From the NCBI GenBank assembly GCA_025359185.1, contig JANYHF010000027.1, positions 1-61,777 of the forward strand: 61,777 bases of DNA. Direction: 5' to 3'. Positions within the stretch are counted from its first letter, which is position 1. Each line of letters opens with the position of its first letter. Origin of the DNA: Hyphomicrobiaceae bacterium. Lineage in GTDB: Bacteria > Pseudomonadota > Alphaproteobacteria > Rhizobiales > Hyphomicrobiaceae. The position numbers were made by a program, and so were the translations under genes. Positions 54,953 through 61,777 of the stretch are shown one piece after another. Below the pieces are notes generated by a model. The model worked only from the letters and a program-made list of their open reading frames with translations, did no database searches and was not told where the DNA came from.

Positions 54953-56779
54953 ATGGAACTCCGCAATATCGCTATCATTGCCCATGTCGACCATGGCAAA
55001 ACCACACTTATTGACGTTCTTTTGCGTCAATCCGGTGCCTTCCGCGAAAACCAGAAGGTTGCTGAAAGAGCCATGGATTCCAACGACTTGGAGCGCGAAC
55101 GCGGAATCACCATCTTGGCCAAATGCACATCCGTGTACTGGAAGGATGTGCACATCAACATCGTCGATACGCCGGGCCACGCCGACTTCGGCGGCGAGGT
55201 CGAACGCATCCTCTCCATGGTCGATGGCGCCATCGTGCTCGTGGACGCCTCGGAAGGCCCGTTGCCGCAGACCAAGTTCGTGGTGTCGAAGGCGCTCAAG
55301 CGTGGCATCCGGCCCATCGTCGCCATCAACAAGATCGACCGGCCGGACGAGCGGCACATGGACGTGCTGAACGAGGTGTTCGATCTGTTCGCCGCCCTCG
55401 ATGCCGACGACAAGCAACTGGATTTTCCCGTGCTGTATGGCTCGGCGAAAGAGGGCTGGATGGCTTTGGATCCCAAAGGACCAAAAGACGGCATGGCCCC
55501 GTTGTTTGACCTCGTGGTCAAGCATGTGCCGCCGCCAGTGGTTGGCGAGGGACCGTTCCGGATGCTGGCGACAACGTTGGAAGTGGACCCTTATCTGGGG
55601 CGCATTCTCACAGGCAAAATTTTTTCCGGCTCGATCAAGCCGAACATGCCGATCAAGGCCTTGTCGCGCGACGGCAAGCTGATTGAGACGGGCCGTGCCT
55701 CCAAGGTGCTCGGGTTTGTCGGCCTCGAACGCGCGCCGGTGGAATTGGCCGTGGCAGGCGAGATCGTCGCCATTGCAGGCCTGTCCAAGGCGACCGTGGC
55801 GGACACCTATTGCGCCATCGAAGTGGAAGAGGCGCTGCCCTCGACGCCGGTCGATCCGCCGACGCTGTCGATGACCTTTCGCATCAACGACGGCCCGCTG
55901 GCCGGGCAAGAAGGCGACAAGGTGCAGAGCCGCGTCATCCGCGACCGCCTGATGCGCGAGGCCGAGGGCAACGTCGCCCTGCGCATCGACGAAACCGGTG
56001 ACACGGACGCGTTCCTGGTGTCCGGCCGTGGCGAATTGCAACTCGGCATTCTCATCGAGACGATGCGCCGTGAAGGCTTCGAGCTGACCGTGTCCCGCCC
56101 GCAGGTGGTGTTCCGCAAGGACGAAGCAACCGGCGTGCGGCTGGAGCCGTTCGAGGAAGTCATCGTCGATGTGGACGAAGAGTATTCGGGCATCGTTGTG
56201 CAGAAGGTCAGCGAGCGCCGCGGGGATCTCCTGGAAATGCGTCCCTCGGGCGGCGGACGTCAGCGGCTGGTGTTCAAGGCGCCGACGCGCGGGTTGATCG
56301 GCTATCAGAGCGAACTGATGTCGGATTCGCGTGGCACCGCCGTCATGAACCGGCTGTTCCACAGTTACGGCCCGATGAAGGGCGAGGTGCAGGGCCGCCG
56401 CAACGGTGTGCTGATCTCGAACGCTCAAGGTGAGGCAACGCAGTATTCGCTGTGGTATCTCGAAGACCGCGGCCGCTTGATGATCACGCCCCAGACGACC
56501 GTCTATGAAGGCATGGTCATTGGCCAGCACGCCAAGGAAAACGATCTGATCGTCAACGTCATCGAAGGCAAGAAACTCACCAACATCCGCGCCGCCGGCA
56601 AGGATGAGGCGACGACGCTGTCGCCGCCGATGATGATGAGCCTGGAGAAGTCGCTGGCATATATCCAGGACGACGAACTGGTGGAAATTACACCCGCCAG
56701 CATTCGGATCCGCAAGCGGTGGCTGGATCCGAATGAGCGGAAACGCATGGAGAGGAAGAAAGAGGTGGAGGTGGCTTAG
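54953..56779 (+). CDS. typA: Ribosome-associated GTPase TypA/BipA
   Basis: The 608-residue translational GTPase has [20 protein letters not shown] (G1), [20 protein letters not shown] (G2), [20 protein letters not shown] (G3), [20 protein letters not shown] (G4), and EF-G-like domains ending [20 protein letters not shown]. BipA binds 70S ribosomes and helps 50S assembly and stress adaptation. Length is normal. Confidence 0.97.
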   Translation: MELRNIAIIAHVDHGKTTLIDVLLRQSGAFRENQKVAERAMDSNDLERERGITILAKCTSVYWKDVHINIVDTPGHADFGGEVERILSMVDGAIVLVDASEGPLPQTKFVVSKALKRGIRPIVAINKIDRPDERHMDVLNEVFDLFAALDADDKQLDFPVLYGSAKEGWMALDPKGPKDGMAPLFDLVVKHVPPPVVGEGPFRMLATTLEVDPYLGRILTGKIFSGSIKPNMPIKALSRDGKLIETGRASKVLGFVGLERAPVELAVAGEIVAIAGLSKATVADTYCAIEVEEALPSTPVDPPTLSMTFRINDGPLAGQEGDKVQSRVIRDRLMREAEGNVALRIDETGDTDAFLVSGRGELQLGILIETMRREGFELTVSRPQVVFRKDEATGVRLEPFEEVIVDVDEEYSGIVVQKVSERRGDLLEMRPSGGGRQRLVFKAPTRGLIGYQSELMSDSRGTAVMNRLFHSYGPMKGEVQGRRNGVLISNAQGEATQYSLWYLEDRGRLMITPQTTVYEGMVIGQHAKENDLIVNVIEGKKLTNIRAAGKDEATTLSPPMMMSLEKSLAYIQDDELVEITPASIRIRKRWLDPNERKRMERKKEVEVA

Positions 56780-56804
56780 GGTTGCATGTCGAGGGCTGGT
56801 GTTG

Positions 56805-57584
56805 CTACGCCGCCAGCCTTTTCAATGTCAAATCTGAGACATCTCGACCAACCACGTCGGCAGCTTGAGCAAGAACGCTAAGATAGGTGCCAAACTCGAC
56901 TTTTTTCCGCACCACGGCCACACGCCGTGGGGGATTGTCAACTCGAGCGATATCATGAAATTTCGTCACGGCGGTTGCAATCGACGCGTGATGGTTTGTT
57001 ACGGGTTCAAATATTGTTTCGTGATCATCAGCGCCGCCTGGGGCGGCGTAGCGAACCACGTTAGCAACGTGCCACGGCGTCTGCGAAGCACCCATGAAAG
57101 GAACGTCCTTTGCAACTTTGTCATGTGTGAATATTGAAACGAGCCTACGGTACAAAACCTCTGTTTCGTCGGCAAATTTCTTTTCCGACAATTTCAAAGC
57201 CGCAATTGAAACAGCCTCAAGAGAGCAGTTTGCGATTGCTGCCGATGCTCCGACCAATTGATCTCGCGCCACTTTGGCGACAAAAAACGACTGAGTATCA
57301 AATCCGACACCGGCGTTCGCTGCAATCTGAGGAGCGTGGCGCTTGAACAGCAATGTTGCCCCCATCATGTCGCACTCAGAATAGCCAAGACCGTAATCGG
57401 ATACAAAGTACTGGTCGACACCCGCCTCGGCGACCCGCACCAATACGTTCGCGCCACTCGGATAAATCAGTGGCATCGCGATGAACGTTCCATCGGGCCG
57501 ATGATCGATTTTGACGAGCTCGCGAGCCGCCGTTTCGATGACCGCAGCGAAGCGCTCTCGACTTGGATTTGACGACTTTTGCAT
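56805..57584 (-). CDS. DUF1828-domain protein
   Basis: About 259 residues. The N-terminal part (VRVAEAGVDQYFVSDYGLGY then SECDMMGATLLF) matches the DUF1828 pattern in which a substrate-like YFVSDYG block follows a short beta region; the C-terminal part (DLTLKRLAA end) is unassigned. Proteins with this domain are common in mobile or defence-type islands but have no known function. ATG 57584 is preferred; a TTG at 57608 also opens the frame. A good promoter lies at 57639-57666. Lower GC than neighbours suggests transfer. Confidence 0.7.
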   Translation of the reverse strand: MQKSSNPSRERFAAVIETAARELVKIDHRPDGTFIAMPLIYPSGANVLVRVAEAGVDQYFVSDYGLGYSECDMMGATLLFKRHAPQIAANAGVGFDTQSFFVAKVARDQLVGASAAIANCSLEAVSIAALKLSEKKFADETEVLYRRLVSIFTHDKVAKDVPFMGASQTPWHVANVVRYAAPGGADDHETIFEPVTNHHASIATAVTKFHDIARVDNPPRRVAVVRKKVEFGTYLSVLAQAADVVGRDVSDLTLKRLAA

Positions 57585-57638
57585 TTCTACAGCATCCTCA
57601 TCTGCCAAGGAGGAACTGGGATGGATGACATATTCGCT

Positions 57639-57666
57639 ATTCTAACCTCAAATGCGCAAATGTCAA
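57639..57666 (-). promoter_or_regulatory. Sigma-70-type promoter of the DUF1828 gene
   Basis: On the minus strand TTGACA (57666-57661), 16-bp spacer, TAGAAT (57644-57639), about 55 bp before the DUF1828 ATG. The spacer is AT-rich compared with the neighbourhood. Confidence 0.65.
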
Positions 57667-57670
57667 GGAA

Positions 57671-58090
57671 TTAACCATATGAATCAACATCTTGAATTGG
57701 AACTGCAATTGGCAAATTGCCAGAAAATAGGCGTTGCTTTTCCTCGTGCCAATTCAAGTCGAACCGGTGCACATGCGTCTGGCGAAAAGGCTTAAATCGC
57801 CATTCCTTCGGCCCTCTGCCCTTGTTGTTGTGATGCGATAGAGGCCGCCACTCAATCCTAACAAGCGGCTCGGTCTTTCCCTTTGGTGCACGAAATTCCA
57901 GCTGTGCCCGCACTGCTTCGTTGGGGAGTTGCTCGTGGACTACGACCCGAACCTGTATTCCTTCAATTGTGACGCCATCAATATCGAGCGGGCTGATCCA
58001 GCTTAAATAGTCGCGAGCCGTCGCAATCCAAGATCGCGCACCCGGAATTTCCTTTTCAGCTTCGACGAGACTCCGAAGTTCAACGGCCAT
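57671..58090 (-). CDS. Protein of unknown function upstream of DUF1828 gene
   Basis: A 139-residue protein: VEAEKEIPGARSWIATARDY, LSWISPLDIDGVTIEGIQVR, PLVRIEWRPLSHHNNKGRGP, HVHRFDLNWHEEKQRLFSGN. Histidine-rich and strand-rich; no family recognised. It precedes the DUF1828 gene on the same strand with 86 bp between, and both are less GC-rich than the flanking housekeeping genes. They may form a two-gene accessory module. Confidence 0.55.
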   Translation of the reverse strand: MAVELRSLVEAEKEIPGARSWIATARDYLSWISPLDIDGVTIEGIQVRVVVHEQLPNEAVRAQLEFRAPKGKTEPLVRIEWRPLSHHNNKGRGPKEWRFKPFRQTHVHRFDLNWHEEKQRLFSGNLPIAVPIQDVDSYG

Positions 58091-58380
58091 TTGTGGAAGT
58101 CACTCAAGTTGCTGAGGACAACAAGCCCGCTTTCCCTGCTCAACGCAACCCTTTGGTATAAGTGTGCCTGTTTCAATGATTTTTCCGTGCCTCGGATTGA
58201 TGAAAACCCTTGCCAAATAGGGTGCCTCACCCCATATCTTCCTCGGACCTAGCCTGGCCAAGGAACGCCGCCTCCGCTCTGAAACGACAAGCGCCCCGCC
58301 GGAATCACCGCGCCTCTGCCATAGGCCGCGAACACCGGCCGTTATGCGCGCACGGAAAACTCCCTCCAAGGACATCCATC

Positions 58381-59181
58381 ATGCTTATCGACACCCTGTT
58401 CGCCTGGGGCTGGCTACTGCCAGTCGCCGCCCTCGCCCTGATCATCCTTTTCTCGTCCCTCCGCGTTGCCAACGAATACCAGCGTGGCGTTGTCCTCCGG
58501 CTTGGCCGCCTGGTCGGCGCCAAGGGGCCGGGTCTCTACATCCTCTGGCCGATCATCGATAAGCAGGTGATGGTGGATCAGCGCGTGGTCACGGCCAATG
58601 TTGAAAAACAGGAAGCCATTACCAAGGATAACGTGCCGGTGCGCGTCGATGCCGTGGTCTGGTACCGCGTCACAGATCCCATCAAGTCGGTGCTGGAGGT
58701 GAAGGACGTCTACGCTGCAGTGACGCAAGTGTCGCTGACAACTCTGCGCAATGTTATCGGCCGCCATTCGCTCGACGATGTGTTGAAGGAGAAAGACAAG
58801 CTCTCGACCGAGATGCGCGGCATCATCGACGGCGTGACGGAAAAATGGGGCGTCGACGTGCAGATGGTGGAGATGAAGGACGTTGTCATCCCGCAGTCGA
58901 TGCAGCGGGCGATGGCGCAGGAGGCTGAAGCGCTGCGTGAGAAACGGGCCCGCATCATCAAGGCGGATGCCGAGTTTGAGGCGGCGCAACGGCTGAACGA
59001 CGCCGCGACCGTGATCATGAAGAGCCCGGCGGGCCTCGAATTGCGCCGGATGCAGATGATCACGGAAGTTGGTGCTGAGCAGAATACGACGACCATCATC
59101 ATGATGCCATCGGAGTTTGTCTCGATGGCGCGTGGTATCGCCGATGCGGCGGCATTCATGACGAAGAAGGATGCGGCGTAG
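58381..59181 (+). CDS. Stomatin-like slipin (SPFH/Band 7 protein)
   Basis: A 266-residue protein: one N-terminal membrane helix (LLPVAALALIILFSSLRVAN), then EYQRGVVLRLGRLVGAKGPG, KDNVPVRVDAVVWYRVTDPI, VDVQMVEMKDVVIPQSMQRA, MAQEAEALREKRARIIKADA. These are SPFH-domain signatures. Slipins form membrane-bound oligomers and often pair with an NfeD partner, which is not in sight. AAGGAC lies ten bases before ATG 58381. Confidence 0.93.
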   Translation: MLIDTLFAWGWLLPVAALALIILFSSLRVANEYQRGVVLRLGRLVGAKGPGLYILWPIIDKQVMVDQRVVTANVEKQEAITKDNVPVRVDAVVWYRVTDPIKSVLEVKDVYAAVTQVSLTTLRNVIGRHSLDDVLKEKDKLSTEMRGIIDGVTEKWGVDVQMVEMKDVVIPQSMQRAMAQEAEALREKRARIIKADAEFEAAQRLNDAATVIMKSPAGLELRRMQMITEVGAEQNTTTIIMMPSEFVSMARGIADAAAFMTKKDAA

Positions 59182-59262
59182 GATGGTGCTGAGCCGCTTG
59201 GCGAAGCCCACCACGACGATGTTGCTGACAAATGGTGGACTTCGCGAAAAGCTCAGCCCACC

Positions 59263-60069
59263 CTACGCCGCCGGCGTTCCAAACCACCGCCTCACTGCGA
59301 CCGGCAACAGCGAAATCGCTGCCAAGGCCCCCAGTGCAATCAGGATTTCGCGCGTCACGAGCTTGCTGGCGTCGATGCTGAGATGGCACTGCGCGGCAGC
59401 TTCAATGGCGGACTTACCATCGAGGCAGAGATGATAGGATTGTGTCGCCGCTTCGATCACGCTCTCAAGACCGGTGCCGATATAGGAGAACGCGAAGGTG
59501 CCAGGAATAATGCCGATCAGGGTTGCGAGCACGTATGGGCCTAAGGCCATCCCGAAAATGGCCGGCACAAGATTGACCAGCCAGAACGGAAACGCAGGGA
59601 CCAGCCGCAGGAACAGCAAGTAGTTGAACGCATCCTTGCGGAAGCCCTCGCTCAGCTTCTCCAGCCACGGACCGGCCTGTTTGGCGAGGCCAGCTCCCAG
59701 CGAGGTTTTTGCGACCAGGAACAGGCCCGTCGCGCCGAGCGTCGCACCAATCACCGTCGCGCTGCCGCCGATAATCCAGCCAAACAGAAGTCCGCCAGTC
59801 ACCGTGATTAGGAGCCCCGCCGGTAACGACAGGGCCGTCGCTACCGCGTAAAACACCGTATACGCCAGGATAGCGAGCAGTTGGTGTTCCGCGACCCAGG
59901 CCTTCAGTGTGGCGTGATACTGTGCCAAAAGGTCAAACGAAAGAAACCTGTTGAGCCCGAGCACCCAGGCCAGTACCGGCACAGCTAGCAAGATCACCAA
60001 GGGCAACAACCGCGTAATCGAAAATCTCGCCTTCGCGGCGGACTGCCCCGTTTGCGTCGTTGCGGCCAT
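59263..60069 (-). CDS. TVP38/TMEM64 (DedA-like VTT domain) membrane protein
   Basis: A 268-residue protein with about six hydrophobic segments and the VTT block: [90 protein letters not shown] and GIIPGTF are typical of this family, thought to act on lipid transport or scrambling. A C-terminal extra loop and helix ([20 protein letters not shown]) carry two cysteines. Divergent from the VOC gene. Confidence 0.9.
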   Translation of the reverse strand: MAATTQTGQSAAKARFSITRLLPLVILLAVPVLAWVLGLNRFLSFDLLAQYHATLKAWVAEHQLLAILAYTVFYAVATALSLPAGLLITVTGGLLFGWIIGGSATVIGATLGATGLFLVAKTSLGAGLAKQAGPWLEKLSEGFRKDAFNYLLFLRLVPAFPFWLVNLVPAIFGMALGPYVLATLIGIIPGTFAFSYIGTGLESVIEAATQSYHLCLDGKSAIEAAAQCHLSIDASKLVTREILIALGALAAISLLPVAVRRWFGTPAA

Positions 60070-60230
60070 ATGTCACCTGTGTGTGCTGCGTCAGGCTTCA
60101 ATCTACGCTGGAAACCTTAAGCTGCAACGCCCCTTCAAGCACAGTTGACCAATTCCTCCCGTCTTGTGATCGGCGCGTGCACTGGCGGCGTTGGCATGGC
60201 AAACTGACGACAAACAATGGAGCCCGACCC

Positions 60231-61184
60231 ATGACACTCGCCCTTGGTGGCCTCCACCACCTCACCGCCATCACCGCCCGCACCGCCGGGAACCGCCGCT
60301 TTTACACCGAAATGCTGGGAATGCGGCTGGTCAAAAAAACCGTGAACCAGGACGATACGTCCGCCTATCACCTGTTCTATGGCGACGGCGCTGCGACGGC
60401 TGGCTCCGACATCACCTTCTTCGACTGGCCGGCCGCGCGGGAACGGCGCGGCACCAGTTCAGTCGTGCGCACAGGATTGCGCGTGAGTGGTGCAGGGGTG
60501 CTGGTCTACTGGCACGAGCGCCTGAAGGCGGCCGGTGTCCCCATCGAAGAGATCGCGCTGCGCAATGGCCGGCCCAGTCTCGCCTTCGAGGACCCCGAAG
60601 GCCAGCGGTTGTTGCTGGTTGATGATGGCGGCGCGGGCGAGGCGCATCCTTGGGATAGGAGCCCGGTTCCGGCCATCAACCAGATCCGCGGCCTAGGGCC
60701 AATGACGCTCAGTGTGCCCCGTCTCGCGCGCACCGCCAAGGTGCTGACGGAGGCCATGAATATGCGCGAAGAGACGGCCTACCACGATCCAGCGAAAGAA
60801 GGTCGCATGGTGCATGTGTTCGCCATGGGTCCTGGAGGCCCCGCTGCCGAGCTGCATGTGATCGAGGAACCAGACGCCCCGATGCCCGCTCAGGGTGCGG
60901 GCGCCGTCCACCATGTGGCCTTCCGCACACCGGACACGGGCCAGCTGACCGAATGGACGGAGCGGCTGACCAGTATGGGGCTGCGCAACAGCGGCGAAGT
61001 CGAGCGCTACTATTTCCGCTCGCTGTATTTCCGCGAGCCCGGTGGGATCCTATTTGAGCTTGCCACCGATGGCCCCGGCTTCACGGCCGACGAACCTCTG
61101 GCGACGCTGGGCGAGAAGCTGTCGCTGCCACCGTTCCTTGAGTCCAAGCGGGCCGCGATAGAAGCCAATCTCAAGCCTGTGTGA
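60231..61184 (+). CDS. VOC-family ring-cleaving dioxygenase (glyoxalase fold)
   Basis: A 317-residue protein with two vicinal-oxygen-chelate modules. The first starts [20 protein letters not shown] then [17 protein letters not shown] and YHLFYGD; the second [20 protein letters not shown] and [23 protein letters not shown] and E metal ligands are all there. It resembles MhqO/LinE-like hydroquinone dioxygenases. ATG 60231 gives the standard N-terminus; the frame opens earlier at 60060. Confidence 0.9.
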   Translation: MTLALGGLHHLTAITARTAGNRRFYTEMLGMRLVKKTVNQDDTSAYHLFYGDGAATAGSDITFFDWPAARERRGTSSVVRTGLRVSGAGVLVYWHERLKAAGVPIEEIALRNGRPSLAFEDPEGQRLLLVDDGGAGEAHPWDRSPVPAINQIRGLGPMTLSVPRLARTAKVLTEAMNMREETAYHDPAKEGRMVHVFAMGPGGPAAELHVIEEPDAPMPAQGAGAVHHVAFRTPDTGQLTEWTERLTSMGLRNSGEVERYYFRSLYFREPGGILFELATDGPGFTADEPLATLGEKLSLPPFLESKRAAIEANLKPV

Positions 61185-61262
61185 ACAACTGCGGGCGTTA
61201 AGTCCGCATTCACCGTTTTGGCGCAGCGTTCCCAACGGGGTATGTCGTAAGGGGACGTCACC

Positions 61263-61742
61263 ATGCTCGACCAACGCCGCCTGCGCTTCTCCGACATCAC
61301 TGGCATTGAGCGGCGCGACCTGCCGCTGGCCTGCGAGATCTGGCTGGATGATCTCTATCGCGCCACCTGGATCACGCGCGAGGCGATGAAGCTCGCGACC
61401 TATTTTGTGCGCTATATCGGCCGTCCAGACGCCAACGCGCTGACCGTGCGCGAGATTGAAACGCAGTGCCAGCTGAGTGCGGAGGATTTGCGCAAGGCGT
61501 TGGTGCTGATGCGTTCGTTCAACGCCGTCGAGGGTTTTCTTGTTGACCGCAACGACATTCGCGTCGGGCTGAAACTCTCGCATTTGCAAAGGTTGCGAAC
61601 GCTTGAAGCCAAGCACCGCTTCGCTGAACTGCTGGGCCGCCCTCCCAACAGTTCCTGGCCCTGGTCCGGTGGCGATGAAAAATGGGTGCCTGGCCAGCAA
61701 GCGGCATCGGCCGAACGTCCGGGGGAACCGGCCACAACCTGA
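61263..61742 (+). CDS. Conserved protein of unknown function, helical
   Basis: A 159-residue protein: FSDITGIERRDLPLACEIWL, DDLYRATWITREAMKLATYF, VRYIGRPDANALTVREIETQ, CQLSAEDLRKALVLMRSFNA, VEGFLVDRNDIRVGLKLSHL. The central part looks like a winged helix (REIETQCQLSAEDLRKALVL). The C-terminal 35 residues are disordered. AAGGGGAC precedes the ATG. The last 35 bases of the window hold nothing. Confidence 0.7.
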   Translation: MLDQRRLRFSDITGIERRDLPLACEIWLDDLYRATWITREAMKLATYFVRYIGRPDANALTVREIETQCQLSAEDLRKALVLMRSFNAVEGFLVDRNDIRVGLKLSHLQRLRTLEAKHRFAELLGRPPNSSWPWSGGDEKWVPGQQAASAERPGEPATT

Positions 61743-61777
61743 CATCCCAGACATAAAAGTGGCGATGGCTCTTTGAG

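Noticed and set aside
54914-56530. Long minus-strand open frame (538 codons) opposite typA
   Set aside because: It lies wholly antisense to typA and its composition (His, Arg, Gln rich) is that of a shadow frame in GC-rich DNA.
58100-58375. Minus-strand frame of 91 codons ending 10 bp before the 139-residue gene
   Set aside because: A part (YLARVFINPRHGKIIETG) looks protein-like, but no good start is present and it overlaps the slipin leader; it could be a truncated first gene of the island, but evidence is too thin.

Overview
The window is GC-rich DNA from an alphaproteobacterial chromosome, most likely of the order Hyphomicrobiales (Rhizobiales) or a close relative. This rests on gene order and gene content: grpE-hrcA facing rph-rdgB-hemW, the block gpsA-tsaD with hemC-hemD-mitofilin-hemY on the other strand, a PhyR/NepR general stress response module, and a curlin gene paired with the alphaproteobacterial chaperone CsgH. 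The species is not identified. Most genes are ordinary chromosomal housekeeping genes in short operons.

Layout. 1-1150 is a decayed accessory patch: an addiction-module gene cut by the window edge, a frameshifted MNT nucleotidyltransferase, a truncated HepT toxin gene and the tail of an IS1595-family transposase. 1175-6250 carries a Pif1/RecD-like helicase, pyrF, an orphan HigA, aquaporin Z and small proteins. 6648-9954 is dnaK-dnaJ behind a heat-shock type promoter. 10033-14087 holds an AlkB-like dioxygenase and a stress-response cluster (HWE histidine kinase, PhyR, NepR). 14231-25687 runs through an acyltransferase, signal peptidase I, grpE, hrcA, rph, rdgB, hemW, a lipoprotein, rsmI, yraN and gshB. 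25776-26693 is a curli-like pair.

26939-32449 is comM, split just after its Walker B motif by a 3970-bp IS1595-family element (27859-31828). The element has 44-bp inverted ends and an exact 8-bp target duplication, and removing it restores a 510-codon comM. It carries its transposase plus cargo: a lipoprotein, two coiled-coil/winged-helix proteins near opposite ends, a small HTH protein divergent from the transposase, a small ribbon-helix-helix-like protein, a 46-bp perfect palindrome beside a consensus DnaA box, and a tRNA gene with a serine-type long variable arm but an asparagine (GUU) anticodon, an encoded CCA and its own terminator. This is the most unusual part of the window.

32835-46902 holds a hybrid histidine kinase, trmD, the hem block, tsaD, gpsA, an EVE-domain protein, two tandem methyltransferase paralogues and two tandem DUF1761 membrane proteins. 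46976-47426 is a second small patch with a broken nucleotidyltransferase. 47436-61777 holds a DMT exporter, acs, argE, apaG, a CDP-alcohol phosphatidyltransferase, two tandem C-terminal J-domain proteins, typA, an unrecognised two-gene island with DUF1828, a stomatin-like protein, a TVP38-type membrane protein, a VOC dioxygenase and an unknown protein. Palindromic intergenic repeats are scattered throughout, and one of them supplies the C-terminal tail of TrmD.
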